A stretch of 64,000 nucleotides of DNA from Sinorhizobium meliloti (lineage in GTDB: Bacteria; Pseudomonadota; Alphaproteobacteria; Rhizobiales; Rhizobiaceae). Positions 8,325 through 17,949 of this stretch are shown here, in pieces; position 1 is the first letter of the stretch, and each line of letters opens with the position of its first letter. Both the position numbers and the translations under genes were made by a program. Location: assembly GCF_035610345.1 (NCBI RefSeq), contig NZ_CP141212.1, positions 129,976 through 193,975 of the forward strand. Reading direction: 5' to 3'. The notes below the pieces were generated by a model. It worked only from the letters and a program-made list of their open reading frames with translations. It was not told where the DNA came from and ran no database searches.

Positions 8325-8816
8325 TCAGGGGGCGTTGCAGGTGGCGGGGATCGCCTTCTCGATGGGGCCTTCCGCTTCGTCGAGCCGGGCCGTCTCGATC
8401 TGATAGGGCGTGAAGGGCGGCACCTGGAGCGACGGATTGATGATCCTCGTCACGTAACAGCCGGAGAAGAAGCGGGTCTTTCCGCCTTGTTCGATGGATT
8501 TGATCGCAACCGGAACGGCCGAATAGATGCTGCCGGCAGCGCCCTCCGTGACGACCTTGCCGAACTTCGCTTCCACCGACACCGTCTTGGCGTAACCGTC
8601 GGCGAAGGCCTTGAACTCGCCGACGGGTTTCGACGCTCCGAAGTAGCCGTAGGCTCTGGCATATTCCTTCCGGTTGATCGCGTTGTAGAGCGAGCGGACG
8701 AGCGCTGCGCCGTCGGAGCGGTCGTCGACATAGGGAAATTCCTCCTGTGCCCTGGCCCCGTTCCCCTGCGCGGCAAGGGCGGCAAGGGCGATCAGCACGG
8801 TGCAGCGAACCCTCAT
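8325..8816 (-). CDS. conserved hypothetical secreted protein
   Basis: A 163-residue protein with a typical Sec signal peptide (MRVRCTVLIALAALAAQG, cleavage expected after GARA). The mature part starts EEFPYVDDRSDGAALVRSLYNAINRKEY and contains two Cys. The helix-rich pattern LYNAINRKEYARAYGYF is reminiscent of NTF2-like or SnoaL-like small periplasmic proteins, but I cannot assign a family. The ATG at 8816 is chosen because it follows GAAAGGAGAG and begins the signal peptide. The gene ends inside the convergent repeat region. Confidence 0.75.
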   Translation of the reverse strand: MRVRCTVLIALAALAAQGNGARAQEEFPYVDDRSDGAALVRSLYNAINRKEYARAYGYFGASKPVGEFKAFADGYAKTVSVEAKFGKVVTEGAAGSIYSAVPVAIKSIEQGGKTRFFSGCYVTRIINPSLQVPPFTPYQIETARLDEAEGPIEKAIPATCNAP

Positions 8817-8913
8817 TCTCTCTCCTTTCGAACGGATGAGCCGGCCGGCCGAGAAGCCGGCGCGCTCGCGAGTGTCCGGTACGATCCCGACGATTTTGAG
8901 TCGAAGGAGAGGC

Positions 8914-9801
8914 TTACCGCGGCGGCAGCCCGGCCTTTCGCCGGCCGACGACATGCTCGCGCCAGATGGTGAAGATGCCGGCGGCGACCACCAGCACCGA
9001 GCCGATGATCATGTTCGTCGTCAGCGTCTCGCCGAAGATGGTCACGCCCATGATGGAGGCGAAGACGAGCTGCAGGTAGGTAAGCGGCTGAACCGCGGCG
9101 GCATCGAGCATGTCGTAGGCGCGGATCAGAAAATAGTGGCTCGACGTGCCGGTGATGCAGAGCAGCACCATCCAGATCCAGTCCGCCCCGGAAAGCGTCG
9201 CCCAGAAGAAGGGCCCGACGAGACTGATCGCGAAGGCGCCGACGATGCCGGTATAAAAGAAGCTGGTCATCGCCGAATCGTCGCGACTGGCAAGCCTGGT
9301 GGTGATGACATAGAAGGCGAACATCACGGCTGCCGCCAGCGGCAGCAGAAAGTTCAGGTCGAACGACCCGTCTTCCGGCCGCAGGATCAGAAGAACGCCG
9401 ATGAGTCCGACGGCAATCGCCGACCAGCGCCGCCACCCGACCCGTTCGCCGAGCAGAGGCATCGACAGGAGCGCCACGAAGAGCGGAGTGGCCGCGAGGA
9501 TCGCCTGCGAATGCGCCAGCCCGACGATGGTGAAGGACGTGATCACCACGACGATCTGTACGGGCAACAGGACGCCCCGCAGGAACTGAATGAGCGGCTT
9601 TCTCGTCACCGCGGTCGCGGCAAATCCGCCCGGCGCCCGCGCCGCGATCACCGCAGCGAAGCCGGCAAATGCCCAGTAGCGGATCATTGCCACGAAGACC
9701 GGCGGATAGATGGCGCCCAGATGCTTGGAGATGCCGTCCTGGATCGAGAAGATGACGATCGCCAGAAGCGCGAAGACGTAACCGTTTGCCTTGGATCTCA
9801 T
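8914..9801 (-). CDS. EamA/DMT-superfamily transporter
   Basis: A 295-residue inner-membrane protein with ten predicted transmembrane helices arranged as two EamA repeats (about 8-140 and 150-285). Typical segments are FLRGVLLPVQIVVVITSF and PLTYLQLVFASIMGVTIFGE, the latter a highly typical EamA second-repeat motif. Members export amino acids or other metabolites; the substrate here is unknown. The start is ATG at 9801 (MRSKANGYVFALLAIV), where hydrophobicity begins; upstream frame residues belong to the sRNA region. It is 97 bp from the secreted-protein gene on the same strand. Confidence 0.87.
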   Translation of the reverse strand: MRSKANGYVFALLAIVIFSIQDGISKHLGAIYPPVFVAMIRYWAFAGFAAVIAARAPGGFAATAVTRKPLIQFLRGVLLPVQIVVVITSFTIVGLAHSQAILAATPLFVALLSMPLLGERVGWRRWSAIAVGLIGVLLILRPEDGSFDLNFLLPLAAAVMFAFYVITTRLASRDDSAMTSFFYTGIVGAFAISLVGPFFWATLSGADWIWMVLLCITGTSSHYFLIRAYDMLDAAAVQPLTYLQLVFASIMGVTIFGETLTTNMIIGSVLVVAAGIFTIWREHVVGRRKAGLPPR

Positions 9802-9915
9802 GGGGTGGTGATACACGCGCTTTGCGGCCGCAGCCACGAGTTTTTCGCCCTGTGCATCTGGCCAGATCCGAAGCGCGTCGCGCGAATGCGATGCGTTTTC
9901 AGGTATCGCCAGATA

Positions 9916-10040
9916 CAGAAAGACCCCGAGCCGGGAGGAGGTGGCTCGGGGTCTTAAACTTGATCGGTTCTGGGAGGAGGAGTGAACCGACCGAATGCCG
10001 AGCGCCGTGGGAGGAGGTACAGCGCTTCGACAAGGAGGAG
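9916..10040 (-). ncRNA. sRNA with three CCUCCUCCC hairpin loops, alpha-r14 (suhB/NfeR1)-like
   Basis: On the minus strand three successive hairpins each expose CCUCCUCCC in the loop: stems AGCGC/GCGCU (about 10003-10028), GGUCGGUUC/GAACCGAUC (about 9963-9994), and a terminator stem at 9921-9955. This three-loop anti-Shine-Dalgarno design is the signature of the rhizobial alpha-r14 sRNAs (suhB/NfeR1 type), from memory. The RNA would pair with ribosome-binding sites of many mRNAs. The 5' end is estimated. The rest of the 541-bp gap (9802-9915 and 10041-10342) shows no gene; its right end must hold the promoter of the penicillin-binding protein gene. Confidence 0.78.
9919..9955 (-). terminator. 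terminator of the three-loop sRNA
   Basis: Read on the minus strand, AGACCCCGAGCC pairs with GGCTCGGGGTCT around the loop ACCTCCTCCC, followed by TTTCTGT. It is both the third CCUCCUCCC hairpin and a plausible intrinsic terminator. Confidence 0.75.
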
Positions 10041-10342
10041 AATAGATTATTTTCGTTGAGGTAATAGTGCGAATGTTGCATTGCAGCATTGCGCCGGATG
10101 CAAGGCGGCGTTCAGCCTTCCGAAGGTGAGGAACCAGGAGGTCGGGGGCCGATGCAAGGTTTTGAACAATCTGCCTTTTTCGCAAGAGAGCTCTTAACTT
10201 CCCCTTAAATTGCCGCATTTAAAGTACAACGCATCGGGACCAGCGGACGGGGTGGAGCCTACCGCACGACAACGGCACGGCCGGGATCGCCTGCGGGCGA
10301 TGGGTACCGGTTTGGCCCCCAAAGGGGATATTTCCTTCCGGC

Positions 10343-12601
10343 ATGGCGAGCGGCAAATCAGGACAGCGGATCGAGCCTTCCTTCGGCAGTAGCGACGACG
10401 GCGGCGACCTGCGCGTCGACGCGAGCGACCGCGTCTCGGGCGGCGGCAGCAAGCCGAAGCGCGCCAAGCCGCCCGAACGCGGTGCGAGGCGAGAAAAGCC
10501 CGGCAGGCGCGCCGGCGGGCGCGGCTCCGGAAGAAGCGGCTCCGGCGGCGGGTTCTTCGGCCTCGTCCGGCGGCTCGCCTATTGGTGCATCGTGCTCGGC
10601 ATATGGGGCGCGATCGGCGTCGGCGGGCTCGTGCTCTATTACGGGGCGCGCATGCCGAGCGCCACGAGCTGGTCGATTCCCGAACGGCCGCCCAACGTCA
10701 AGATTCTCGCGGCGAATGGCGACATCATCGCCAACAGGGGCGCGACCGGCGGCGAGGCGGTCGCTCTCGAAGACATGTCGCCCTATATCCCGCAGGCCGT
10801 GATCGCCATCGAGGATCGCCGCTTTTATTCGCATTTCGGAGTCGATCCGCTGGGGCTGGCGCGCGCCATGCTCACGAACGTCATGAGCGGCCGCATGGTC
10901 CAGGGCGGCTCCACGCTCACCCAGCAGCTTGCCAAGAACCTGTTTCTCTCGCCGGAGCGGACGTTGGAGCGCAAGGTGCAGGAGGTGTTGCTCGCCTTTT
11001 GGCTGGAGCAGAAATACACCAAGGACCAGATCCTGGCGATGTATCTCAACCGCGTCTTCTTCGGGTCGAACGCCTATGGCGTCGAGGCGGCCTCCCGGCG
11101 TTACTTCAACAAGTCGGCGCGCGACGTCAATCTCGGCGAAGCGGCGCTGCTCGCAGGCCTTCTGAAAGCTCCCTCACGGCTGTCGCCGGCCCGAGACCCC
11201 GAAGCGGCGGAGGAGCGCGCACAGCTCGTGCTCGGCGCAATGCGCGAGGAAGGCTTCATCAGCGACTCCGAGATCAAGACCGCGATGTCGCAGGCGCCGA
11301 CGCGGGCAAAGAGCTTCTGGTCCGGCGCCGAGCACTATGTCGCCGACATGGTGATGGACCAGCTCCCCGGCATGATCGGCGAAGTCACCCAAGACCTCGT
11401 CATCGATACGACCATCGACCTTGCGCTCGAGAAGAAGGCGGAAGAGGTGCTCGCCGAGAGGCTCGAGGCCGAGGGCGGCAAGCTCAACGCCTCCCAGGCG
11501 GCGCTCGTCTCGATCGACGGCACAGGCGCCATCCGCGCGCTCGTCGGCGGCAGGGACTATGCCGAAAGCCAGTTCGACCGCGCCTCCAAGGCGAAGCGCC
11601 AGCCGGGCTCGGCCTTCAAGCCCTTCGTCTACGCGGCGGCGCTCGAGATCGGCCGCACGCCGATGTCCGTGCGCAACGACGCGCCGGTCCGGATCGGCAA
11701 CTGGACACCTGAAAACTATGATCAGAAATACCGCGGCGAGGTGACGCTCGCCGATGCGCTCGCCAATTCGCTGAACACCATCGCCGCCCAGCTCGTCATG
11801 GAGGTGGGGCCGCAGAACGTGGTCAAGCTCGCGCACCGGCTGGGCATAGATTCCGAGATGCAGGCCAATGCATCGATCGCGCTCGGCACGTCGGAAGTGA
11901 CGCTGGTGGAGCTGACGTCCTCCTATGCGCCTTTCATGAATGGCGGCTTCAAGGCGACGCCGCACGTCATCCGGCGCATCTCCGCCGCCGACGGCACCGT
12001 GCTTTACGAAAACACCTACGACAATCCGCCGCGGGTGCTCGATCCGGCGATCGTCAGCGAAATGAACCGGATGATGGTGCGCGTGCTGACGGATGGCACC
12101 GGCAAAAAGGCGCGCCTGCCGGGCTGGGAGGCGGCCGGGAAGACCGGAACGACGCAGTCCTTCCGCGACGCCCTGTTCGTCGGCTACACCTCCAACCTCG
12201 CGACCGGCATCTGGTTCGGCAACGACGACGGAAAATTCATGAAGAAGGTCACCGGCGGCGGCCTTCCCGCCAGGGCCTGGCACGATTTCATGGTTGCGGC
12301 GCATGAGGGTCTTTCGCCGTCGCCGCTCTTCGGCACGACGGGCGTGCAGCCGGTCTTCGACGAGGGCGGCATCGCTGCTGCCGACGAAATGCCGGCCGAG
12401 GGTTTCGGCACGGGTAATCCCGACGTCTTTCCCGAGCGCCCGGCAGGCATGGACAGCGTCGAAAGCATGGACGGCATGGCCGCGGTCGATCAGGTCCGGC
12501 CTGCAGAACAGGCCGGAGGACCAGTCCCGCCGGCCGGCGTCGGAGAGACCACCGGTGGGACCCGCCGAACGACGCTGTTCGACCTGCTGACCGGCGGCTG
12601 A
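10343..12601 (+). CDS. bifunctional penicillin-binding protein 1A-type (transglycosylase/transpeptidase)
   Basis: A 752-residue class A PBP that polymerises and cross-links peptidoglycan in the periplasm. Layout: basic, disordered cytosolic N-terminus (1-75), one TM segment (about 78-105), GT51 glycosyltransferase with catalytic Glu157 in AIEDRRFYSHFG and QGGSTLTQQLAKNL, then a transpeptidase with Ser423-x-x-Lys426 in GSAFKPF, Ser476-x-Asn in SLN and Lys600-Thr-Gly in KTGTTQSFRD. The C-terminal 70 residues are low-complexity. The start at 10343 gives MASGKSGQRIEPSF. It is separate from the dnaK transcription unit, which has its own promoter. Confidence 0.94.
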   Translation: MASGKSGQRIEPSFGSSDDGGDLRVDASDRVSGGGSKPKRAKPPERGARREKPGRRAGGRGSGRSGSGGGFFGLVRRLAYWCIVLGIWGAIGVGGLVLYYGARMPSATSWSIPERPPNVKILAANGDIIANRGATGGEAVALEDMSPYIPQAVIAIEDRRFYSHFGVDPLGLARAMLTNVMSGRMVQGGSTLTQQLAKNLFLSPERTLERKVQEVLLAFWLEQKYTKDQILAMYLNRVFFGSNAYGVEAASRRYFNKSARDVNLGEAALLAGLLKAPSRLSPARDPEAAEERAQLVLGAMREEGFISDSEIKTAMSQAPTRAKSFWSGAEHYVADMVMDQLPGMIGEVTQDLVIDTTIDLALEKKAEEVLAERLEAEGGKLNASQAALVSIDGTGAIRALVGGRDYAESQFDRASKAKRQPGSAFKPFVYAAALEIGRTPMSVRNDAPVRIGNWTPENYDQKYRGEVTLADALANSLNTIAAQLVMEVGPQNVVKLAHRLGIDSEMQANASIALGTSEVTLVELTSSYAPFMNGGFKATPHVIRRISAADGTVLYENTYDNPPRVLDPAIVSEMNRMMVRVLTDGTGKKARLPGWEAAGKTGTTQSFRDALFVGYTSNLATGIWFGNDDGKFMKKVTGGGLPARAWHDFMVAAHEGLSPSPLFGTTGVQPVFDEGGIAAADEMPAEGFGTGNPDVFPERPAGMDSVESMDGMAAVDQVRPAEQAGGPVPPAGVGETTGGTRRTTLFDLLTGG

Positions 12602-12677
12602 ACCAGCGGCAGCGGGCCCCCGTCGGGTGTTTGTGGATGACGGCTTGCATTTGCCGTCGTTCCCCCCGCAGAATGCC

Positions 12678-12707
12678 TTGCAGTCCGAAACGCCGGTCCT
12701 TATATAC
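12678..12707 (+). promoter_or_regulatory. candidate RpoH (heat-shock) promoter of dnaK
   Basis: A -35-like CTTGCA at 12678-12683 and a -10-like CTTATATA beginning at 12700, spaced by 16 bp, resemble the alphaproteobacterial RpoH consensus CTTGAA / CCATAT. The element lies about 110 bp before the dnaK start codon. The match is by eye. Confidence 0.5.
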
Positions 12708-12817
12708 GCCGCATCGATGCAGCCGCGGCTGCGATGAAAGACAAAGACCATCCCGTTAGGGGCTGTCCCACGAATGCCTGACCGGGTTCCGACAGTCCGC
12801 TGCAAGGAGAGAACGAC

Positions 12818-14743
12818 ATGGCTAAAGTTATTGGTATTGACCTGGGAACGACCAACTCCTGCGTCTCCGTCATGGACGGCAAGGACGCGAAGGTGATCGA
12901 GAATGCGGAGGGCGCGCGCACGACCCCCTCCATGGTGGCATTCACCGAAGACGGCGAACGTCTCGTCGGCCAGCCGGCCAAGCGCCAGGCGGTGACCAAT
13001 CCCGAGAACACGCTTTTTGCGATCAAGCGCCTGATCGGCCGCACCTTCGAGGATCCCACCACCCAGAAGGATAAGGGGATGGTCCCCTACAAGATCGTGA
13101 AGGCAGACAATGGCGACGCCTGGGTCGAAGCCCATGGCACCAGCTACTCTCCGTCGCAGATCTCCGCGATGATCCTTCAGAAGATGAAGGAAACGGCCGA
13201 GTCCTATCTCGGTGAAAAGGTCGAAAAGGCCGTCATCACCGTTCCGGCCTACTTCAACGACGCCCAGCGCCAGGCCACGAAGGATGCCGGCAAGATCGCC
13301 GGTCTCGACGTGCTGCGCATCATCAACGAGCCGACCGCAGCGGCCCTTGCCTACGGCCTCGACAAGAAGGAAGGCAAGACGATCGCCGTCTACGATCTTG
13401 GCGGCGGCACGTTCGACATCTCGGTCCTGGAAATCGGCGACGGCGTCTTCGAAGTGAAGTCGACCAACGGCGACACCTTCCTTGGCGGTGAAGACTTCGA
13501 CATGCGCCTCGTCGAATATCTTGCCTCCGAGTTCAAGAAGGAGCAGGGCATCGACCTCAAGAACGACAAGCTCGCGCTGCAGCGCCTGAAGGAAGCTGCC
13601 GAAAAGGCGAAGATCGAACTCTCGTCCTCGCAGCAGACCGAAATCAACCTGCCGTTCATCACGGCGGACGCTTCCGGTCCGAAGCACCTGACGATGAAGC
13701 TATCCCGCGCCAAATTCGAGAGCCTGGTCGAAGACCTGATCCAGAAGACCATCGCGCCCTGCAAGGCCGCGCTCAAGGATGCCGGCGTTTCGGCTGCCGA
13801 GATCGACGAAGTCGTTCTCGTCGGCGGCATGACCCGCATGCCGAAGGTTCAGGAAACGGTGAAGCAGCTTTTCGGCAAGGAGCCGCACAAGGGTGTCAAC
13901 CCGGATGAAGTGGTTGCCATGGGCGCCGCGATCCAGGCGGGCGTTCTGCAGGGCGACGTCAAGGACGTGCTGCTGCTGGACGTCACCCCGCTCTCGCTCG
14001 GTATCGAAACGCTCGGCGGCGTCTTCACCCGCCTGATCGAGCGCAACACGACGATCCCGACGAAGAAGAGCCAGGTCTTCTCGACGGCCGACGACAACCA
14101 GTCCGCCGTGACGATCCGCGTCTCGCAGGGCGAGCGTGAAATGGCGGCCGACAACAAGCTGCTCGGCCAGTTCGATCTCGTCGGCATTCCGCCGGCACCG
14201 CGCGGCGTGCCGCAAATCGAGGTCACGTTCGACATCGATGCGAACGGTATCGTCCAGGTGTCCGCCAAGGACAAGGGCACGGGCAAGGAGCACCAGATCC
14301 GCATCCAGGCCTCGGGTGGCCTTTCCGACGCCGAGATCGAGAAGATGGTCAAGGATGCCGAAGCCAATGCGGAGGCCGACAAGAAGCGCCGCGAAGGCGT
14401 AGAGGCCAAGAACCAGGCCGAAAGCCTGATCCATTCTTCGGAGAAGTCGCTCCAGGAGCATGGCGACAAGGTTTCCGAGACGGACCGCAAGGCGATCGAG
14501 GATGCGATCGCAGCGCTCAAGAGCTCCGTCGAAGCTTCCGAGCCGGACGCCGAGGACATCAAGGCCAAGACCAATACCCTCATGGAAGTCTCCATGAAGC
14601 TCGGTCAGGCGATCTATGAGGCTCAGCAGACGGACGCCGCCCATGCGGATGCCGCCGCCGACGCCAAGCGCTCCGGCGATGACGTGGTCGACGCCGACTA
14701 CGAGGAAGTCAAGGACGAAGACGACCGTAAGCGGTCGGCCTGA
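12818..14743 (+). CDS. dnaK: molecular chaperone DnaK (Hsp70)
   Basis: A 641-residue cytosolic ATP-dependent chaperone that works with DnaJ and GrpE. Seen: phosphate-binding loop [13 protein letters not shown] at the N-terminus, [20 protein letters not shown], the connect motif [13 protein letters not shown], the linker [16 protein letters not shown], the substrate-binding domain (about 390-510) and a helical lid with a C-terminal [14 protein letters not shown] tail. Full family length. AAGGAGAG precedes the ATG. A terminator hairpin follows at 14767, so dnaJ may be partly uncoupled despite lying next downstream. Confidence 0.99.
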   Translation: MAKVIGIDLGTTNSCVSVMDGKDAKVIENAEGARTTPSMVAFTEDGERLVGQPAKRQAVTNPENTLFAIKRLIGRTFEDPTTQKDKGMVPYKIVKADNGDAWVEAHGTSYSPSQISAMILQKMKETAESYLGEKVEKAVITVPAYFNDAQRQATKDAGKIAGLDVLRIINEPTAAALAYGLDKKEGKTIAVYDLGGGTFDISVLEIGDGVFEVKSTNGDTFLGGEDFDMRLVEYLASEFKKEQGIDLKNDKLALQRLKEAAEKAKIELSSSQQTEINLPFITADASGPKHLTMKLSRAKFESLVEDLIQKTIAPCKAALKDAGVSAAEIDEVVLVGGMTRMPKVQETVKQLFGKEPHKGVNPDEVVAMGAAIQAGVLQGDVKDVLLLDVTPLSLGIETLGGVFTRLIERNTTIPTKKSQVFSTADDNQSAVTIRVSQGEREMAADNKLLGQFDLVGIPPAPRGVPQIEVTFDIDANGIVQVSAKDKGTGKEHQIRIQASGGLSDAEIEKMVKDAEANAEADKKRREGVEAKNQAESLIHSSEKSLQEHGDKVSETDRKAIEDAIAALKSSVEASEPDAEDIKAKTNTLMEVSMKLGQAIYEAQQTDAAHADAAADAKRSGDDVVDADYEEVKDEDDRKRSA

Positions 14744-14766
14744 CGGCTTCGCCTTTCGATGAACGG

Positions 14767-14791
14767 GCCCGGGAGCAATCCCGGGCTTTTT
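14767..14791 (+). terminator. intrinsic terminator after dnaK
   Basis: GCCCGGGA-GCAA-TCCCGGGC followed by TTTTT, 24 bp after the dnaK stop codon. It would limit readthrough into dnaJ, which lies 225 bp further on behind its own upstream region. Confidence 0.9.
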
Positions 14792-15016
14792 CATAGATGG
14801 TTCATGGGCTGCGGCCCCAGGCGTGGAAGCGAACCGACCCTGCGGAGGAAAGTGGCTGCGAAACCGCCGTTTTCCGACAAAAAACGGCTTCGGCCCCGAC
14901 TTGGCTATGGTATCGCGCTTAAAGGTTTACTAAATCCTGTGGCAAGATAATCAGGCAGCCGTCGGATCCTTCGCGCTGGCAAGCCCTGTCGCTGATAACA
15001 GGACGATCTTTGAAGC

Positions 15017-16156
15017 ATGAAACGTGATCTTTACGAAACGCTTGGCGTTCAAAAAAACGCGGACGAAAAGGAGCTGAAGAGCGCCTTTCGCAAACTCGCG
15101 ATGAAATATCACCCGGACAGGAATCCCGGCGACCAGGAATCGGAAAAGTCCTTCAAGGAAATCAACGAAGCTTATGAAACGCTGAAGGACCCGCAGAAAC
15201 GCGCAGCCTATGACCGTTACGGCCATGCGGCCTTCGAGCAGGGCGGCATGGGCGGAGGCTTCGGCAACGGCTTCGCCGGCGGCGGAGCGCACGGCTTCTC
15301 CGATATTTTCGAGGACATCTTCGGCGAAATGATGGGTGGCCGTCAGCGCCGCTCGTCCGGCGGACGCGAGCGCGGCGCGGACCTGCGCTACAACATGGAG
15401 ATTTCGCTCGAGGAGGCCTATTCCGGCAAGACGGCGCAGATCCGCGTGCCGACGTCGATCACCTGCGACGTCTGCACCGGCACGGGCGCCAAGCCCGGTA
15501 CCAGCCCGAAGACCTGCGGCACCTGTCAGGGCACCGGCCGCGTCCGCGCGGCCCAGGGCTTCTTCTCGATCGAGCGGACCTGCCCGACCTGCGGCGGGCG
15601 TGGCCAGACGATCGCCGACCCTTGCACCAAATGCCACGGCCAGGGCCGCGTCGTGGAGGAGCGGACGCTCTCGGTCAACATTCCGGCCGGTATCGAGGAC
15701 GGCACGCGCATCCGGCTTTCCGGCGAGGGCGAGGCCGGCCTTCGCGGCGGCCCGGCCGGCGACCTCTACATCTTCCTCTCGGTCAAGCCGCATGAGTTCT
15801 ATCAGCGCGACGGCGCGGATCTCTATTGCGCCGTGCCGATCTCCATGACGACGGCGGCGCTCGGCGGCAAGTTCGACGTCACCACGCTCGACGGTACCAA
15901 ATCGCGCGTCACCGTGCCGGAAGGCACGCAGGCCGGCAAGCAGTTCCGCCTCAAGGGCAAGGGCATGCCGGTGCTGCGCTCCAGCCAGACGGGCGATCTC
16001 TATATCCAGATTCAAATCGAAACGCCGCAGAAGCTCACCAAGCGCCAACGCGAGTTGCTGCAGGAATTCGAGCAGATCTCGTCCAAGGAGAACAATCCCG
16101 AATCGACGGGCTTCTTCTCCCGGATGAAGGATTTCTTCGATACGTTGAGCGATTGA
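15017..16156 (+). CDS. dnaJ: chaperone protein DnaJ (Hsp40)
   Basis: A 379-residue co-chaperone that stimulates DnaK ATPase and delivers substrates. Layout: J domain (1-70) with the essential HPD in [10 protein letters not shown], Gly/Phe-rich segment (about 75-110), four zinc-binding repeats [24 protein letters not shown] and CTKCHGQG (about 150-215), then C-terminal substrate-binding domains. Full length and complete. The 273-bp gap from dnaK contains a terminator and AT-rich sequence before the ATG, so an independent promoter is plausible. Confidence 0.99.
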   Translation: MKRDLYETLGVQKNADEKELKSAFRKLAMKYHPDRNPGDQESEKSFKEINEAYETLKDPQKRAAYDRYGHAAFEQGGMGGGFGNGFAGGGAHGFSDIFEDIFGEMMGGRQRRSSGGRERGADLRYNMEISLEEAYSGKTAQIRVPTSITCDVCTGTGAKPGTSPKTCGTCQGTGRVRAAQGFFSIERTCPTCGGRGQTIADPCTKCHGQGRVVEERTLSVNIPAGIEDGTRIRLSGEGEAGLRGGPAGDLYIFLSVKPHEFYQRDGADLYCAVPISMTTAALGGKFDVTTLDGTKSRVTVPEGTQAGKQFRLKGKGMPVLRSSQTGDLYIQIQIETPQKLTKRQRELLQEFEQISSKENNPESTGFFSRMKDFFDTLSD

Positions 16157-16186
16157 GGTAACGTCTCGGACGTTGCGCCTTCCCCT

Positions 16187-16256
16187 ATGCGGCCGCTCGG
16201 GGAAGGGGCCCGGGACTGCGCGGCTTGTCCCTTCTCCCCGTGAAATTGGGAGAAGG
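16187..16256. repeat. two hairpins between convergent dnaJ and DUF2182 genes
   Basis: Inverted repeats TTCCCC/GGGGAA (around 16190-16204) and CTTCTCCC/GGGAGAAG (16231-16255). They resemble the short CTCCCC-type palindromes found elsewhere in the window and sit where two genes converge. Confidence 0.55.
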
Positions 16257-16310
16257 CGGCGGCAGCCCGATAGGGCCTGTTCGGCGGTCTCCCTGCATGG
16301 CACCATCCAC

Positions 16311-17195
16311 CTATATTGCAGCTGAAACCAATTGCCACAGGCCGGCGGCGATGAGCAGCGTGCCCGCAATACGGGAGAGGAGGCGGCCCGGGAAGAACAC
16401 CTTCTCCGCCAGCACGAAGATGGCGATTGCCGCAATCCAGAGCACATTCATGATGCCGCCGACGAAAAGAAGCGTCATCAGCGCCCAGCAGCAGCCGATG
16501 CAATAGAGCCCGTGGCGCAAGCCCAGTCCGACGGCTCCCGCCGGGTCGCGGCGAAAGCCGCCGTGGCGCTGCAGGAAGACGATCGGCGTCTGACACTGGC
16601 TGAGGCAGGCATCCTTGAGCGGCGTCCATTGGTAAAGACCCGCGACGATCAACACGACACCGCTGAAGATGCGACTGGCGCTTGCCAGCGCCGGCGACAG
16701 CAGGGTTCCCTCCATGAGCCATTGCCCAAGCGTCGCGGCAAGCGCAAATCCCACCCAGGCAAGGAGATAGCCGCCGGCGAAAAAACCGGTCGCCGCGAAG
16801 GGCTTGCCCTCCTTCCGGCTTTGCCGGCCGACCCGGGCATAGAGCAGGACCATCGGCGTTGCCGAAGGCAGCATCATGCCGACCATCATTACGATCCACA
16901 TGGTCAGGGTGACGCCGGCTTCTACGGGACTCCAGGGACGCGGTGAAATGCCGAGGACGGTGCCGAGCGACGGGGCGGCGCCGGCTTCCATCTCCATGCC
17001 GTCCATCTCCATGGCAGGGTCCATCCGCATGTCCGCTCCCATGCCGGGACCGGACATGCTCATGCCGTCGCCGCTCATGGCTGCTGCCAGCCAAAGAGTG
17101 TATGTCCAGGCGATCACCGTCAATGCGGCGAGCGACGCTGCCACGATGACGCGATCCCGTCTGAGCAGGCTTTCAAGCGCGGTGTCGGCCGGCAT
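16311..17195 (-). CDS. DUF2182 predicted metal-binding integral membrane protein
   Basis: A 294-residue polytopic membrane protein of the DUF2182 family, with about seven TM segments. Seen: a first TM (about 18-38), then a Met-rich periplasmic loop at residues 40-70 with ten Met in M-x-x-M and M-x-M spacing, then MWIVMMVGMMLPSATPM, characteristic of the family, and GLYCIGCCWALM. The DUF1326 gene lies 4 bp upstream, a pairing frequent in proteobacteria. The Met-rich loop suggests copper or another soft metal (inference). Biochemical function is not established. Confidence 0.85.
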   Translation of the reverse strand: MPADTALESLLRRDRVIVAASLAALTVIAWTYTLWLAAAMSGDGMSMSGPGMGADMRMDPAMEMDGMEMEAGAAPSLGTVLGISPRPWSPVEAGVTLTMWIVMMVGMMLPSATPMVLLYARVGRQSRKEGKPFAATGFFAGGYLLAWVGFALAATLGQWLMEGTLLSPALASASRIFSGVVLIVAGLYQWTPLKDACLSQCQTPIVFLQRHGGFRRDPAGAVGLGLRHGLYCIGCCWALMTLLFVGGIMNVLWIAAIAIFVLAEKVFFPGRLLSRIAGTLLIAAGLWQLVSAAI

Positions 17196-17199
17196 GACG

Positions 17200-17835
17200 T
17201 CAGTGAACCACGCCGCTTCCGGTCATGTGCAGTCTGGCGAAGTGGGCGTGCGAATCCGCGAGCGAAACCGCCAGCGGCCCGCTCGTCTCGGCCCAGCCGC
17301 GCCCCACCTCGCAGCGGTCGTATTCGAAGCCGTGCGGAAGGTTGATGCGGGCGTGGTGCTCCTCACCGGTCACCGGATTGACGATCGGCTCGCCGCGAGC
17401 CTCCATCCATCCCGGAATGTTGACGCGCGCCGAGCGCCTTTCGACGTCGATCTCGAAATCGATCGGCGCGAAAACCGGGTCGTGGAAGGTCTCGAAAGTC
17501 GTCGCGAACACCTGGAAGAAGGTGGCGCCGGGCTCGGTGTCCTGGCCGCTCATGATCCGCAGCAGCGCCTCCCGCTGCTCGTCGGAGGCACGCTCGTCGA
17601 TGATCGGGACCACCGCGCCCCTGCCCTCGTGAATGGCACCGGGCCAGGATACGATCATGCCGCACCTCAAGCCGTCGAGCCGGGTGTCGCCATGGTGTCC
17701 CTCGTCGATATCGACGACCCCGATCGCGCGGCAATGCCCCTCGGTAGGCAGTGCGTTGAACTGGCACGGGCAGCCATAGGCGCAGTTGCAATGGATGAAT
17801 TCGCGGCCCTTGATCGTCCACTCGACGTCCGTCAT
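17200..17835 (-). CDS. DUF1326 domain protein
   Basis: A 211-residue protein of the DUF1326 family. The N-terminal motif HCNCAYGCPCQF places Cys16, Cys18, Cys22 and Cys24 in a likely metal- or thiol-active cluster; GHCRAIGVVDIDEGHHGD adds Cys/His residues. No signal peptide. The ATG at 17835 follows GGGGAGGAAACG. It is almost contiguous with the DUF2182 gene, so the two are probably co-translated and act together. Function unknown; metal handling is the most natural guess. Confidence 0.85.
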   Translation of the reverse strand: MTDVEWTIKGREFIHCNCAYGCPCQFNALPTEGHCRAIGVVDIDEGHHGDTRLDGLRCGMIVSWPGAIHEGRGAVVPIIDERASDEQREALLRIMSGQDTEPGATFFQVFATTFETFHDPVFAPIDFEIDVERRSARVNIPGWMEARGEPIVNPVTGEEHHARINLPHGFEYDRCEVGRGWAETSGPLAVSLADSHAHFARLHMTGSGVVH

Positions 17836-17949
17836 CGTTTCCTCCCCAGATACGATGGAAGTTTCACTCTCCTCCGAATGCAATTCTATTAGATAGCGGG
17901 AATATACTCCCCGCCGACGGCAATGCCAACGGGGTGCCTGGCGAAAGCG

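Noticed and set aside
11174..13687. 837-codon minus-strand frame across the PBP and dnaK genes
   Set aside because: It spans two well-recognised genes and their intergenic promoter in antisense; composition is that of a GC-skew shadow.
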